Positions 33,676 to 43,790 of a DNA stretch of 63,779 bases are shown piece by piece. Position 1 is the first letter of the stretch, and each line of letters begins with the position of its first letter. The notes below the pieces were generated by a model that saw nothing but the letters and a program-made list of their open reading frames with translations, was not told where the DNA came from and ran no database searches. Origin of the DNA: an uncultured Clostridia bacterium (lineage in GTDB: Bacteria; Bacillota; Clostridia; Monoglobales; Monoglobaceae); assembly GCA_947589045.1 (NCBI GenBank), contig CANQBQ010000014.1, forward strand, positions 1 through 63,779, read 5' to 3'. Position numbers and translations under genes: made by a program.

Positions 33676-35365
33676 AAATATTAAGGAAAAAATTTCGGCG
33701 GTTGTCATAAGCGCGCTCGAAAGCGCGATTGAAGCGGGCGAGCTGACCGTTAAGAACGAGGGCGACCTTGGCGCGGGGGCAAGGCTTGAAATTCCGAAGG
33801 ACAAGCAGTACGGCGATTTTGCGAGCAATATCGCGCTTGTTACCGCGAAAAACTTCGGTATGCCTCCGAGAAGGATTGCGGAGACAATAGTATCTCATAT
33901 CACGCCCGACGAAAATATCAAAAAAGCGGAGGTCGCGGGAGCGGGCTTTATAAACTTTTATCTCACCCCAAAATATCTCTATGAGGTTATGGACGCAATC
34001 GAGAAAATGGGCGCGGACTACGGCTCTGTTGATTTGGGCAAGGGACAGTCGGTTATGGTCGAATTTGTCTCAGCCAACCCGACGGGACCTATGCATATGG
34101 GCAACGCGCGCGGCGGCGCGCTCGGCGACTGTATGGCAAGCGTGCTTCAAAAGGCGGGATATAAAGTCTCGCGCGAGTTTTACATCAACGACGCGGGCAA
34201 CCAGATAGAAAAGTTCGGTGCGTCGCTTGAGGCGAGATACATTCAGCAGCTTCGCGGCGAGGATGCGTTCGAGTTCCCCGAGGACGGTTACAAGGGTAGC
34301 GATATAACCGAACGTGCAATCGAATATATAGACCTCTACGGCGACGGTTTGCTCGGCGAAACGCCCGAAAAACGCCGCGCAGAACTTGTGTCATATGCGC
34401 TTGAAAAAAATATAGACAAGCTGAAAACCGATTTGAAAAAATACCGTATAGAATATGATGTGTGGTTCCGCGAGAGCGAGCTGCATAGGAGCGGCGCGGT
34501 AGAGAGCGCTATCGCAAAATTGAAGGAGCGCGGTTACACATACGAGAAGGAGAACGCGCTCTGGCTCAGCTGCACGAAGCTCGGTCTTGAAAAGGACGAG
34601 GTGCTTGTGCGTGCGAACGGTATTCCGACCTATTTTGCGGCGGATATAGCGTATCATATAAACAAGCTGGAGGCACGCGGGTTTGACCGCGCAATAGACG
34701 TATGGGGCGCAGACCACCACGGTCACGTTGCGCGTATGAAATCGGCGCTCTCGGCGGCGGGACTTAATTCGGACCGCTTCGAGGTGGTTTTGATGCAGCT
34801 CGTCCGTCTCACGCGGGACGGCGAGGTGGTGCGTATGTCAAAGAGAACAGGCAAGGCGATAACCCTTACCGACTTGTTTGACGAAATTTCGGTAGATGCG
34901 GCGAGATTTTTCTTTAATATGCGCGCGGCGGGCAGTCATTTGGATTTTGACCTGGAGCTTGCGAAAAGGCAGGACAGCGACAACCCCGTATATTATGTTC
35001 AGTATGCTCACGCGAGAATATGCAGTATAGTCAGCCGTCTGGCGGAAGATGGTATAGACGTACCGGGGTTTGCCGACATAAATCCCGCAAGACTTAATAC
35101 CGAGGAGGAGCTTGCGCTTCTCAAAAAGCTGTGCGACTATCCCGAGGAGATACGAGCGGCGGCGGAGAGCCTCGAACCCTCAAAAATCACGCGATATGTT
35201 ATTGACCTTTCGACGGCGTTCCACTCGTTCTACAACGCGTGCCGCGTTAAGGTGGAGGACGACAGGGAGCTTATGGACGCGAGACTGAAGCTGGCGGACA
35301 GCGTGCGCTCGGTAATTCGCGGCATACTCGAAATGCTCAAAATAACCGCTCCCGAAAAAATGTAG
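33662..35365 (+). CDS. argS: Arginyl-tRNA synthetase
   Basis: Charges tRNA-Arg. The 567-residue class I synthetase has the N-terminal Arg-specific domain (about 1-100), HMGN in place of HIGH (residues 145-148) within SANPTGPMHMGNARGG, a RMSKRTGK loop in place of KMSKS, and the DALR anticodon-binding domain at the C-terminus. ATG at 33662 lies after AGGAGGAAAC and inside the end of the DUF1934 gene. There is no T-box leader, as expected for an internal operon gene. Confidence 0.96.
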   Translation: MNIIENIKEKISAVVISALESAIEAGELTVKNEGDLGAGARLEIPKDKQYGDFASNIALVTAKNFGMPPRRIAETIVSHITPDENIKKAEVAGAGFINFYLTPKYLYEVMDAIEKMGADYGSVDLGKGQSVMVEFVSANPTGPMHMGNARGGALGDCMASVLQKAGYKVSREFYINDAGNQIEKFGASLEARYIQQLRGEDAFEFPEDGYKGSDITERAIEYIDLYGDGLLGETPEKRRAELVSYALEKNIDKLKTDLKKYRIEYDVWFRESELHRSGAVESAIAKLKERGYTYEKENALWLSCTKLGLEKDEVLVRANGIPTYFAADIAYHINKLEARGFDRAIDVWGADHHGHVARMKSALSAAGLNSDRFEVVLMQLVRLTRDGEVVRMSKRTGKAITLTDLFDEISVDAARFFFNMRAAGSHLDFDLELAKRQDSDNPVYYVQYAHARICSIVSRLAEDGIDVPGFADINPARLNTEEELALLKKLCDYPEEIRAAAESLEPSKITRYVIDLSTAFHSFYNACRVKVEDDRELMDARLKLADSVRSVIRGILEMLKITAPEKM

Positions 35366-35400
35366 TTAAATCGAAATACAGGAACAGGAAAATTACCGAT

Positions 35401-35781
35401 ATGAAGAATGTTATAAAGAGATTAGCTCTGTTGCTTATTTTAATATTGCTTTGCTCTGCAAACGCATACGCCGCCAAGCCGGATATGATTTATACCGAGA
35501 TAGGTATTTTTAAGGCTCAGGTCTACGTGTGTGATGACGTTCGCAGTACCGTTGTGCTGAAATCGGTAACGCCGACCGAACCGACGGACGATGCTCTTTC
35601 GATAGTTAAGGACGCGGAGTATGCCGAAATTCCTATTCGAGCCGAAATGGTCAGGATAGGCGGCGAATTTGCGTATTTGAGCACGGTCAACACATATATG
35701 CTCGACAAGACCGCGAGCGTTGTTATAGGCAGAAATACACACGGTCTGAAAATACTTTATATGAGATTTGATGAGGAGTGA
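35401..35781 (+). CDS. Secreted protein of unknown function
   Basis: A 126-residue protein with a clear signal peptide (residues 1-25: charged start, Leu/Ile-rich core, then SANAYAA). The mature part of about 100 residues is predicted to be beta-rich, without cysteine clusters or a repeat that I recognise (one Cys near residue 43). The ribosome site is weak (CAGGAA). Its stop overlaps the start region of the S41 protease gene, so the two are linked; it could be a substrate, inhibitor or co-factor of that protease. No family identified. Confidence 0.65.
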   Translation: MKNVIKRLALLLILILLCSANAYAAKPDMIYTEIGIFKAQVYVCDDVRSTVVLKSVTPTEPTDDALSIVKDAEYAEIPIRAEMVRIGGEFAYLSTVNTYMLDKTASVVIGRNTHGLKILYMRFDEE

Positions 35782-35786
35782 TTAAA

Positions 35787-37262
35787 GTGATTAAAATTAA
35801 GGCTTTAAAAAGATTTTCTGCGGTAATGCTCGCGCTTGCCATTTCGGTTGCCGCCTCGGCTCCCGCGGTGTTCGCCGAGGAAAGCGAGGGCGAGGCTAAT
35901 TACCGCTTCATAACCGAGATTGGCAATTTTGTAAAAAACCACGCCAAATATGAGGATATTACCGACGAACAGATGGCAAAAGCTGCGCTTAAAACCATAA
36001 TTATTGAAAATCCCGAGCTTTATGAAACCGCGCTCAAGGGTATGATGTCAGCGGTGGACGAATATACGATGTACTATACTCCGAGCGAAAGCGAGGATTT
36101 TGTCCGCGATTTGTCGGGCGGCTTTGCGGGAATAGGCATATCCATGGTGAACGCCGGCGGAAACGCGATCGTGCAGTATGTATATGAAAATTCGCCTGCC
36201 GAGCGTGCCGGAATTGAAGGCGGCGACATTCTTGTCGAAATAAACGGAGAAAATGTTGAGGGCAGACCCGTGGACGAAATAGTCGGAATTATAAGCGGCG
36301 ACGTAAGCTCGCCGGTCGAAGTTAAGGTCAGAAGATACGGCAGAGAAGATATGATTACGTTTTATATGAGGTGCGAGGAGATAGAGGAAAACCCTGTCTA
36401 TTACACGACCTACGAGCAAAACGGCACAAAGGTCGGATACGTCGCGCTTTATACGTTCAGCTTACATGCGGGCGCGTATATGAAAGAGGCTATGGATTAT
36501 TTTGACTCGCTGGGCATAAAAAACGTGATTTTGGATTTGCGCGGCAACGGAGGCGGATACCTCGACAGCGCAATAGATGTTGCAAATATATTCTTAAAGG
36601 ACGGCGACGTTATCGCGCTTGAGGAATTTCGCGGCGAAACGCACAAGAAGGTGTATATCGCCCGCGACAACGAGGAGGTAAAGTATAACATCGCTGTTTT
36701 GATTGATGAAAACTCCGCGTCCGCTTCGGAATTTGTGACCGCGGCGATACAGGAAAACAAACGCGGCGTCGTGATAGGAGCCAAGTCGTTCGGTAAGGCG
36801 ACGGTTCAGAATATGCTCCCCCTCAGCAACGGCGGACTTTTAAAATATACCGAAGCCGTCTATAAAACCCCCGACGGTAACGATATAAACAAGGCGGGAA
36901 TAATTCCGGATATTGCCGTTAAAAACGACTTTGAGGATATTGACGTATCGCAGAGCTACGGAGATTTCACGTTCTCCAAAATCTATACACTCGGCGACAG
37001 AGGACAGGATGTTGTCGTTGCGAAAAGATATCTTGACAGGCTCGGATTTTTCTACGGAGACACCGAAAATGACGAGTTCGATATGAATTTATATCTTGCC
37101 GTGAGTCTGTTCCAGCGTGCGACGGGGCTTTTTGAGTACGGAGAGCTTGACCTGACCACTCAGACCACGCTCTATGACCGTATGGAGCAGAGCCAAGACG
37201 TGGTTGACAGGCAGCTTGAAGCCGCGCTCGAGCATTTCGGAATTAAAAATATCGAAGAATAA
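35787..37262 (+). CDS. S41 family C-terminal processing protease with peptidoglycan-binding tail
   Basis: A 491-residue secreted serine protease of the CtpA/CtpB family. Signal peptide about residues 4-31. A PDZ domain (about 105-195) has the GIGISMV and SPAERAGIEGGDILVEINGE motifs. The S41 domain carries the catalytic Ser in NSASASEF and Lys in KSFGKATVQ. The C-terminal 100 residues form a PG_binding_1 domain (LGDRGQDVVVAKRYLDRLGFF). GTG at 35787 is chosen because GAGGAG lies 8 bases upstream. In Bacillus such proteases act in cell-envelope or sporulation signalling. It ends the ddl-murI-argS run. Confidence 0.9.
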   Translation: MIKIKALKRFSAVMLALAISVAASAPAVFAEESEGEANYRFITEIGNFVKNHAKYEDITDEQMAKAALKTIIIENPELYETALKGMMSAVDEYTMYYTPSESEDFVRDLSGGFAGIGISMVNAGGNAIVQYVYENSPAERAGIEGGDILVEINGENVEGRPVDEIVGIISGDVSSPVEVKVRRYGREDMITFYMRCEEIEENPVYYTTYEQNGTKVGYVALYTFSLHAGAYMKEAMDYFDSLGIKNVILDLRGNGGGYLDSAIDVANIFLKDGDVIALEEFRGETHKKVYIARDNEEVKYNIAVLIDENSASASEFVTAAIQENKRGVVIGAKSFGKATVQNMLPLSNGGLLKYTEAVYKTPDGNDINKAGIIPDIAVKNDFEDIDVSQSYGDFTFSKIYTLGDRGQDVVVAKRYLDRLGFFYGDTENDEFDMNLYLAVSLFQRATGLFEYGELDLTTQTTLYDRMEQSQDVVDRQLEAALEHFGIKNIEE

Positions 37263-37290
37263 AATTATAATCATAATCATACATATTTTA

Positions 37291-37330
37291 CCGCCGCGAG
37301 GAATATAATTATTCTTCGCGGCGGCTTTAT
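37291..37330 (+). terminator. Terminator of the ddl-to-S41 operon
   Basis: A 15-bp stem (37291-37305 with 37310-37324, one G-T pair), 4-nt loop, then CTTTATTT. Confidence 0.88.
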
Positions 37331-37400
37331 TTGCAGTTTTCACGCCCGTCGGTGAAAATGAATAATAGTAAAACAAATTGTTAACATTCTATTAAATTTG

Positions 37401-37429
37401 TTGACTTTTTTAAATTATTGTTTTAAAAT
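37401..37429 (+). promoter_or_regulatory. Sigma-A promoter for the MacA/MacB-like operon
   Basis: TTGACT at 37401, a 17-nt spacer and TAAAAT at 37424, about 90 bases before the first start codon. Confidence 0.8.
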
Positions 37430-37520
37430 TTTATTGTTTTCGATTTGATTTCGGCAGGCTTTGCCGCGTCGAATTTTAAGGTAAATAAAAGACATATTTT
37501 TAAGGAAGGATACATAGTTT

Positions 37521-39182
37521 ATGAAAAATTTTCTTGCTAATTTGAAAAAGTTTTTCACAAAGAAGCGAATAATTATCCTTGCGGCAATCGTCGTTTTGAT
37601 TTTGCTTCTGATATTCGCGGTAAAGAGCTGCGGCTCGGATGAGGAGGAAACCGTGACGGCTCAGGATGTCGCGGTCGAGCGGCGCTCCATAACGACCACG
37701 GTCGAAGGCTCGGCGACGCTTCAGGCAAAGGACCAGTACGAGATTACGGCAATCGTAACGGGCGACGTTGTCGCGGCTCCGTTCGAGGAGGGCGATATAG
37801 TCGAAAAGGGAGATTTGCTGTATCAGATTGACTCGTCTGACATCGAAAAGAATATAGAGAGCGCACAGCTCGGTCTGGAAAAGGCGCAGGACAGCTACAA
37901 CAGCGCGAATAAGTCGGTTGGCGACCTCAACGTCAAGTCAAAGGAGTCAGGAACGGTCAAGACCGTCAACGTAAGCGTTGGCGACAGCGTTCAGGCGGGA
38001 ATGGTGGTTGCCGAGTGTTACAACGACTCGGTTATGCAGATACGCGTGCCGTTTAATTCGGCGGATGCGGCGAGAATAGGCTACGGCAACACCGCGACTC
38101 TCACAATGATGAGCGGCTCGATAGTGACGGGAAACGTTGTCGGAATTGACAGTGCGAACACCGCCCTTGCGGGAAATATGATAGTGCGCTATGTGACGAT
38201 AAACGTCAACAACCCCGGCGCAATCAAGCCCGGAGACCGCGCGACAGCTGAAATAAACGGTATATCCTGCAACGATTCGGGCGAATTTAAGTATATTTCG
38301 GAGTTTAAAATAACTTCCGAGGTTTCGGGAGAGGTCGCATCTCTCAACATACACGAGGGAAGCAGAGTTTCAAGCGGCACGGTTGCCGTTGTGCTGACCA
38401 GCGATTCGGTAACCTCGAACGCAAACAACGCGCGTCTCTCACTGCGCGACGCACAGCTCAGCCTGGAGCGCTCGCAGGAGCAGTTTGACGATTACAATAT
38501 TACCGCGCCCATATCCGGAACGGTCGTTACAAAGAATACGAAGGTGGGCGACAAGGTGGACAACACAAGGCAGGACAGCGAGCCTATGGCTCTTATATAC
38601 GACCTCACAAGTCTGGAATTTGCGCTCGATGTCGATGAGACCGAGATAGGTCTGGTTCAGGTCGGACAGTCGGTAACGGTCACAGCCGATGCGGTTCAGG
38701 GCAGCTTTATCGGATATGTAGAAAAGGTGGGCGTTGACGGCACCTCGTCAAACGGTGTCACCTCGTACCCCGTGACGGTGCGCCTTGAGGAGTACGGCGA
38801 TTTGCTCCCCGGTATGAATATCGACGCAGTTATCGAGGTTTCAAGCGCGGATAACGTTCTCGCGGTTCCTATCGAGGCGGTTCAGCGCCGCCGTCAGGTT
38901 TACGTAAAGGGCGATAAAACCGATGAAAACGACACCGCGCCCGACGGCTATAAGACCGTTCAGGTCGAAACAGGCGCATCGGACGACAGATACATAGAAA
39001 TCGTTTCGGGACTTAAAGAGGGCGATATGGTAAGAGTTGCCACAACCAACACAAATAACACCACCCTTACCCCCGAAACCGAGATGGAAGACATCCGAGG
39101 AGCAGCAGGCGAAAGACAGGGCGGCGGTCCCGGCGGCGCATCGGGCGGAGGACCCGGCGGCGGAGGACCGGGCGGATTTTAA
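37521..39182 (+). CDS. Efflux adaptor subunit (MacA/HlyD family)
   Basis: A 553-residue membrane-anchored adaptor, longer than MacA (about 370). One N-terminal span (about residues 18-35) is followed by a barrel-sandwich region with a lipoyl-like half, then a second tandem lipoyl-like region with a coiled-coil (NARLSLRDAQLSLERSQEQF, about residue 315) and a beta-barrel domain. The C-terminus is a low-complexity Gly/Pro tail (GGGPGG repeats) common in such proteins from Clostridia. It links the ABC pump to its substrate at the cell surface. The ATPase gene starts 38 bases later. Confidence 0.9.
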   Translation: MKNFLANLKKFFTKKRIIILAAIVVLILLLIFAVKSCGSDEEETVTAQDVAVERRSITTTVEGSATLQAKDQYEITAIVTGDVVAAPFEEGDIVEKGDLLYQIDSSDIEKNIESAQLGLEKAQDSYNSANKSVGDLNVKSKESGTVKTVNVSVGDSVQAGMVVAECYNDSVMQIRVPFNSADAARIGYGNTATLTMMSGSIVTGNVVGIDSANTALAGNMIVRYVTINVNNPGAIKPGDRATAEINGISCNDSGEFKYISEFKITSEVSGEVASLNIHEGSRVSSGTVAVVLTSDSVTSNANNARLSLRDAQLSLERSQEQFDDYNITAPISGTVVTKNTKVGDKVDNTRQDSEPMALIYDLTSLEFALDVDETEIGLVQVGQSVTVTADAVQGSFIGYVEKVGVDGTSSNGVTSYPVTVRLEEYGDLLPGMNIDAVIEVSSADNVLAVPIEAVQRRRQVYVKGDKTDENDTAPDGYKTVQVETGASDDRYIEIVSGLKEGDMVRVATTNTNNTTLTPETEMEDIRGAAGERQGGGPGGASGGGPGGGGPGGF

Positions 39183-39220
39183 TTGACGTCGGTATATGTT
39201 GATATCGGGAGAGTTATGGT

Positions 39221-40006
39221 ATGAGATTTGGTCTTTTGAATAACAAAAACAGCGGCAAAGACGAGATAAGAGAGGAAAGCGGCGCACCTTTGGTAAAATT
39301 TGTTGACATATACAAAATTTATCAGATGGGCGACACTGCAGTCCACGCGCTCGACGGTATCTCGCTTGAGATAAACCGCGGCGAGTTTGTCGCGATAGTC
39401 GGACAGTCGGGGAGCGGAAAATCGACGTGTATGAACATTATGGGCTGTCTGGACACGCCGACAAGCGGCACCTACTTTTTGAACGGCAGAGACATAAGCG
39501 CGTATAAGGACGACGAGCTTGCGGAGGTTCGCAACAAGATGCTGGGATTTATTTTTCAGCAGTACAACCTTATCCCCAAGCTGACGGTCGAGGAAAACGT
39601 GGCTTTGCCCCTTCTTTACGCAGGACTCGGCGACAGAGAGCGGCGCGAGCGCGCTATGGAAGCGCTCAGGAGGGTAGGTCTTGCGGATAAAGCGAAAAAC
39701 AAGCCCGCTCAGCTTTCGGGCGGTCAGCAGCAGAGAGCGTCGATTGCCCGCGCGCTTGCGGGAAATCCGTCCGTAATTCTTGCCGACGAGCCTACCGGTG
39801 CGCTCGATTCGAGGACGGGACGCGAGGTAATGGAGTTTTTGCAAGAGCTCAACGAGGAGGGCAACACGATTGTCCTTATAACTCACGATAACTCAATCGC
39901 GGCGCGCGCAAAGCGCATTGTCAGAATTACCGACGGAAAAATAGTGTACGACGGTCCCATGGAGGGCGATAAAATAGTTGCAAGCAGAATGAGCGCGGGA
40001 GGTTGA
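39221..40006 (+). CDS. MacB-type ABC transporter ATP-binding protein
   Basis: A 261-residue ATPase of the LolD/MacB type. Walker A is GQSGSGKST (about residue 65), the signature is [15 protein letters not shown], and Walker B is ILADEPTGALD. An N-terminal extension of about 25 residues (RFGLLNNKNSGKDEIREE) precedes the core. It works with the permease that starts 6 bases after its stop and with the upstream adaptor. These exporters move peptides, lipids or antibiotics; the substrate is not predictable here. Confidence 0.93.
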   Translation: MRFGLLNNKNSGKDEIREESGAPLVKFVDIYKIYQMGDTAVHALDGISLEINRGEFVAIVGQSGSGKSTCMNIMGCLDTPTSGTYFLNGRDISAYKDDELAEVRNKMLGFIFQQYNLIPKLTVEENVALPLLYAGLGDRERRERAMEALRRVGLADKAKNKPAQLSGGQQQRASIARALAGNPSVILADEPTGALDSRTGREVMEFLQELNEEGNTIVLITHDNSIAARAKRIVRITDGKIVYDGPMEGDKIVASRMSAGG

Positions 40007-40012
40007 TGAGAT

Positions 40013-41188
40013 ATGGGAATAGGAAAATGTATCACCATGGCTTTTTCGAGCATAATGAACAACAAGGGACGCTCGTTCCTCACTATGCTCGGAATAATCA
40101 TCGGCGTTGCCGCGGTTATAGCTCTTATGAGCCTGATGAACGGTCTTACGAATATGATAACCTCCACGTTTGAGGATATGGGTACCGAAATGATATCCGT
40201 TTCGATAACCGCGCGCGGACAGACGCGCCAAATAACTCCCGAAGAAATGGAGGACCTCGTGGACGACAACCCGACTGTACTGCGCGCCGTTACACCGAGA
40301 ATTACGGTGGGCGGTACTGTAAAGAACGGCAGCGAGTCGGTAACCTCGTCCGCCACCGGAGTAAGCTCGGAATATTCCGACATTATAAATCTTGACCTTG
40401 CGGTCGGCAGGTTTATAAGCTATATGGACGTGGAGCAAAACAACAATGTCTGTGTTATCGGCTCGTATATCGCGAGAGAGCTGTTCGGCACGATAGAGTG
40501 CCTGGACAGCGATCTTAAGATTAACGGCACGAAGTTCCGCGTAGTCGGAGTTATAGAGGAGAGCGCGGACTCGGAGGCGGGTTCGGACGACGATTGTATA
40601 TACATTCCGTACACGATAGCTATTACTATGTCGCGAAGCAACATAGTAAACAACTACACGATATCCGCCGTATCCGAGGAAACGCTGGACCAAGCGATGG
40701 CGGTAATAAAGCGTTTCTGCTATGAAAACCTCGGCAACGAGGACTACTATAACGTAATAAGTATGAGAGAGCTTATAGATATGATGCAGGATATGCTCGG
40801 CACAATGGAAGTGGCTCTCGTTGTAATAGCGGGAATTTCACTGCTTGTCGCGGGTATAGGCATTATGAATATTATGCTTGTGACCGTAACCGAGCGTACC
40901 CGCGAGATAGGCATACGAAAGTCGCTCGGCGCAAAGAAGCGGCACATAATGCAGCAATTTGTCATAGAGGCGGGCACAATATCAAGCGTCGGCGGAATTT
41001 TCGGCATAATACTGGGCGGCGCGATGTCAACGCTGTTCGGCAAGCTGGTGGAGATAGACTCGGCGCCGAGTCCGGGCGCGATAGCGTTGGCGTTCGGCGT
41101 TTCGCTGTCGATCGGACTGCTGTTCGGATTTCTGCCCGCGAACAAGGCGGCGAAGCTCAACCCCATCGACGCTTTAAGATACGAATAA
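40013..41188 (+). CDS. MacB-type ABC transporter permease
   Basis: A 391-residue FtsX/MacB-type permease. One N-terminal span (about 17-40), a large extracytoplasmic MacB_PCD domain (about 45-260), then three C-terminal spans with the family motif TERTREIGIRKSLGAKKRHI (about residue 295) and the ending PANKAAKLNPIDALRYE. It forms a tripartite-like exporter with the upstream adaptor and ATPase. The ATG is spaced with a GAGGTTGATGAG site overlapping the ATPase stop. The next gene encodes a large SLH protein 69 bases downstream. Confidence 0.94.
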   Translation: MGIGKCITMAFSSIMNNKGRSFLTMLGIIIGVAAVIALMSLMNGLTNMITSTFEDMGTEMISVSITARGQTRQITPEEMEDLVDDNPTVLRAVTPRITVGGTVKNGSESVTSSATGVSSEYSDIINLDLAVGRFISYMDVEQNNNVCVIGSYIARELFGTIECLDSDLKINGTKFRVVGVIEESADSEAGSDDDCIYIPYTIAITMSRSNIVNNYTISAVSEETLDQAMAVIKRFCYENLGNEDYYNVISMRELIDMMQDMLGTMEVALVVIAGISLLVAGIGIMNIMLVTVTERTREIGIRKSLGAKKRHIMQQFVIEAGTISSVGGIFGIILGGAMSTLFGKLVEIDSAPSPGAIALAFGVSLSIGLLFGFLPANKAAKLNPIDALRYE

Positions 41189-41257
41189 AGCATAACAAAC
41201 AGGAATATCGGTTTACGGCTTTTACGTTTATACGTTTATGAAAGGAGCAAATTTGCT

Positions 41258-43735
41258 ATGAAAAAAATAATATCTCTCGCCGCATCTCTTGCGATTGCCG
41301 TCTCATCTCTTTGCTTCGGCAGTATGATTTCGGTCGGCGCGGTTGATAACGACACCACCCTGCTCTCGGATCTCGGCATTATGACCGACGGCAGGCTTGA
41401 CGACTATGTGACGCGCTGTGAGTTCGCGAAGGTGGTAGTCGCGTCCTCAAAGTACAGAAACTACGTTTCGTCGGGGCTTAAAACCTCGCCGTACAGCGAT
41501 GTTCCGTATTATCATTGGGCGTCGCAGTACATAAAGGCGGCGGTCACGCACGGTATTTGCGAGGGCTATGCGGACGGCAGCTTCAGGCCCGACAACAATG
41601 TGACGCTCGCGGAGGCGGTCACGATGACTCTGCGTGCGCTCGACTATACCGATGAGGACTTCGACTCGTCGTGGCCCTACGGTCAGATGGGCGCGGCGGA
41701 AAACCTCGGTATTACCGACGGCATAACCTGCGGTGCGTTTGACGCGATAACGAGAAGCGACGTTGCGATAATAATAAATCACGCGCTTCTTACAAAGTGC
41801 AAGGATTCACAGCAGACGCTTCTGGAAAACTTTGACTGCAAGTCTACCGACAACGCGGTAATTATAGCCACTCACAATGAGGACCCGAGCGTGAACAGCA
41901 ATAAGGTGGTCACGACCGAAGGCACCTACGATTTGGGAGCGGGCATTGACGCGTCCATCGCGGGACGCAAGGGTACCATTGCGGTAAAGGACGGCGACAC
42001 GCTGGTTTCCTTTAAGCCGAACGACCAGACGGTCGAGGAGCATACGGTGACCTCGGTAATAGGCGAGGATTTGCTGCTCGACGGCGCGGCTCTGGAGTTC
42101 GGAAGCTCGTCCACGGTTTACTTTAAATCCCAGACATATACATATCCGCAGGTCGTAAGCCTTGCAAAAAAGGGAGACACGATGAAGGTCTTTCGCAACT
42201 CGCTCGGCGAAATCGAGTACGGACTTCTGATAAGACCCGCGTCCGCAATTTCAAATGCGAACACGGGAATGATGGATAAATATTTTGTGTATTCGGTACT
42301 CGACAGCGGCATAGTAACATATCGAAACGGCTCGTTCGGCTCGCTCGATATTTCGTCGGGCACGACCGCGTATATAAATTCACAGCCCTCTACCTATGCT
42401 CAGGTAAAAGAACAGCTTGAAATGGGCGACATTGTATATGTTAAATATGACGACAACGGCAACGTGGACTATGTGAGCGTGGAGGAAGGCAACGTCATAG
42501 GTCCGATTATAGTTTCGGGAAGCGAATGGTCAAATTCCGTTGCGGACTTCTCGGGCTATTCGATAACCAAGGACGGCGCGAGCATAAGCACCGCCGATAT
42601 AAAGACATATGACGTGGTTTACTGCGTCCCCGACCTGAAGCTCGCGCTCGTATATTCAAAGAAGGTTACGGGTACGTATGAGTCCGCGTCTCCGAATATG
42701 GCGTCGCCCAATAAGGTTACAATATCGGGCACCGAATATGAAGTTGAAAGCACCTCGGCGTTCAACGCATTGTCCTCGGGCGGCAGCTTCAGATACGGCG
42801 ATACGGTTACGGTTCTGATAGGCAAAAACGGCGGAATTGCGGGCGTTGTATCGCCCAACTCCGCGAACTCGACGGTTACGGGCTTCCTCGTAGGAGCAGG
42901 ACAAAAAACTTATACCGACGCGATAAGCGGAGGAGTTTACAGCAGCTTCTATATAAATATCGTCACAGCCGACGGAACGGAGCACGAGTATAAGACGTCG
43001 AAGTCTTACGCCGATCATATAAATTCGGTCGGAACGGTTACGATAAACAACGGAGTTGCATCGTTTACGCAAAGGAGCTATAATTCAATCAGCGGCACGG
43101 TAGCGGCGGCTTCAAGGCGAATAGGTACGACCAAGGTCGCGAGCAATGTCGCAATTCTGGACGTAGTGCCCGATGACGCGTACAGTAACACCCTTTATAC
43201 AAACACGTTCCTGCAAAGGATAAACGGCGTTCAGCTCTCGTCCTCCAACGTGCTGTATTACGAGAAAAATTCAAGCGATGAAATAACCTCGCTGATTTTG
43301 AAGAACGTCACCGGAGATGCGTACAGCTACGGAGTTGTCACGTCGGCATCCACGTCCTCCAATATGATGTCGTCGAGCGGTGCATACACGATTGATGTGG
43401 GCGGTATGCAGTACAACCTGTCGGGTAACGGCGTTTATAACTCCATACAAACGGGCAGTGCCGTGCAGGTCAATCTGAAGGGCAACTCGGTTTCGACAAT
43501 GAGCAGGCTCAGCGCAACGTCGACCGTTTCGTCGATTACCGACGATAAGGTGCTCACGGGCAAAGAGAGCTATACCCTCGACCCGTCGGCAACGGTCTAT
43601 AAAAACAGCAATTACAGTTACACGAGAATAACTCTTGACGAGCTTAAAAAGAACTTCTCAAATTATTATGTGACGGCGTATTACGACAATTCCTCGGCAA
43701 AACGCGTGAGAGTTATCATCGTGACCGTGAAATAG
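41258..43735 (+). CDS. Large S-layer-homology (SLH) surface protein
   Basis: An 825-residue secreted protein. Signal peptide about residues 1-29. Three SLH repeats lie at about 35-180, the clearest being SDVPYYHWASQYIKAAVTHGICEGYADGSFRPD; these usually bind pyruvylated secondary cell-wall polymer. The remaining 640 residues are beta-rich, threonine/serine-rich, with repeated GTxxxY and VTSxxDxxxV patterns but no domain I recognise. An AAAGGAG site lies 10 bases upstream. Because it follows the MacA/MacB genes in the same direction, read-through is possible, but I see no shared substrate evidence. Confidence 0.9.
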   Translation: MKKIISLAASLAIAVSSLCFGSMISVGAVDNDTTLLSDLGIMTDGRLDDYVTRCEFAKVVVASSKYRNYVSSGLKTSPYSDVPYYHWASQYIKAAVTHGICEGYADGSFRPDNNVTLAEAVTMTLRALDYTDEDFDSSWPYGQMGAAENLGITDGITCGAFDAITRSDVAIIINHALLTKCKDSQQTLLENFDCKSTDNAVIIATHNEDPSVNSNKVVTTEGTYDLGAGIDASIAGRKGTIAVKDGDTLVSFKPNDQTVEEHTVTSVIGEDLLLDGAALEFGSSSTVYFKSQTYTYPQVVSLAKKGDTMKVFRNSLGEIEYGLLIRPASAISNANTGMMDKYFVYSVLDSGIVTYRNGSFGSLDISSGTTAYINSQPSTYAQVKEQLEMGDIVYVKYDDNGNVDYVSVEEGNVIGPIIVSGSEWSNSVADFSGYSITKDGASISTADIKTYDVVYCVPDLKLALVYSKKVTGTYESASPNMASPNKVTISGTEYEVESTSAFNALSSGGSFRYGDTVTVLIGKNGGIAGVVSPNSANSTVTGFLVGAGQKTYTDAISGGVYSSFYINIVTADGTEHEYKTSKSYADHINSVGTVTINNGVASFTQRSYNSISGTVAAASRRIGTTKVASNVAILDVVPDDAYSNTLYTNTFLQRINGVQLSSSNVLYYEKNSSDEITSLILKNVTGDAYSYGVVTSASTSSNMMSSSGAYTIDVGGMQYNLSGNGVYNSIQTGSAVQVNLKGNSVSTMSRLSATSTVSSITDDKVLTGKESYTLDPSATVYKNSNYSYTRITLDELKKNFSNYYVTAYYDNSSAKRVRVIIVTVK

Positions 43736-43790
43736 GCTGAGAGGTTTACTCTTACAGATGATTTTTAAAAAAGCATAAAATAAGCCGATA

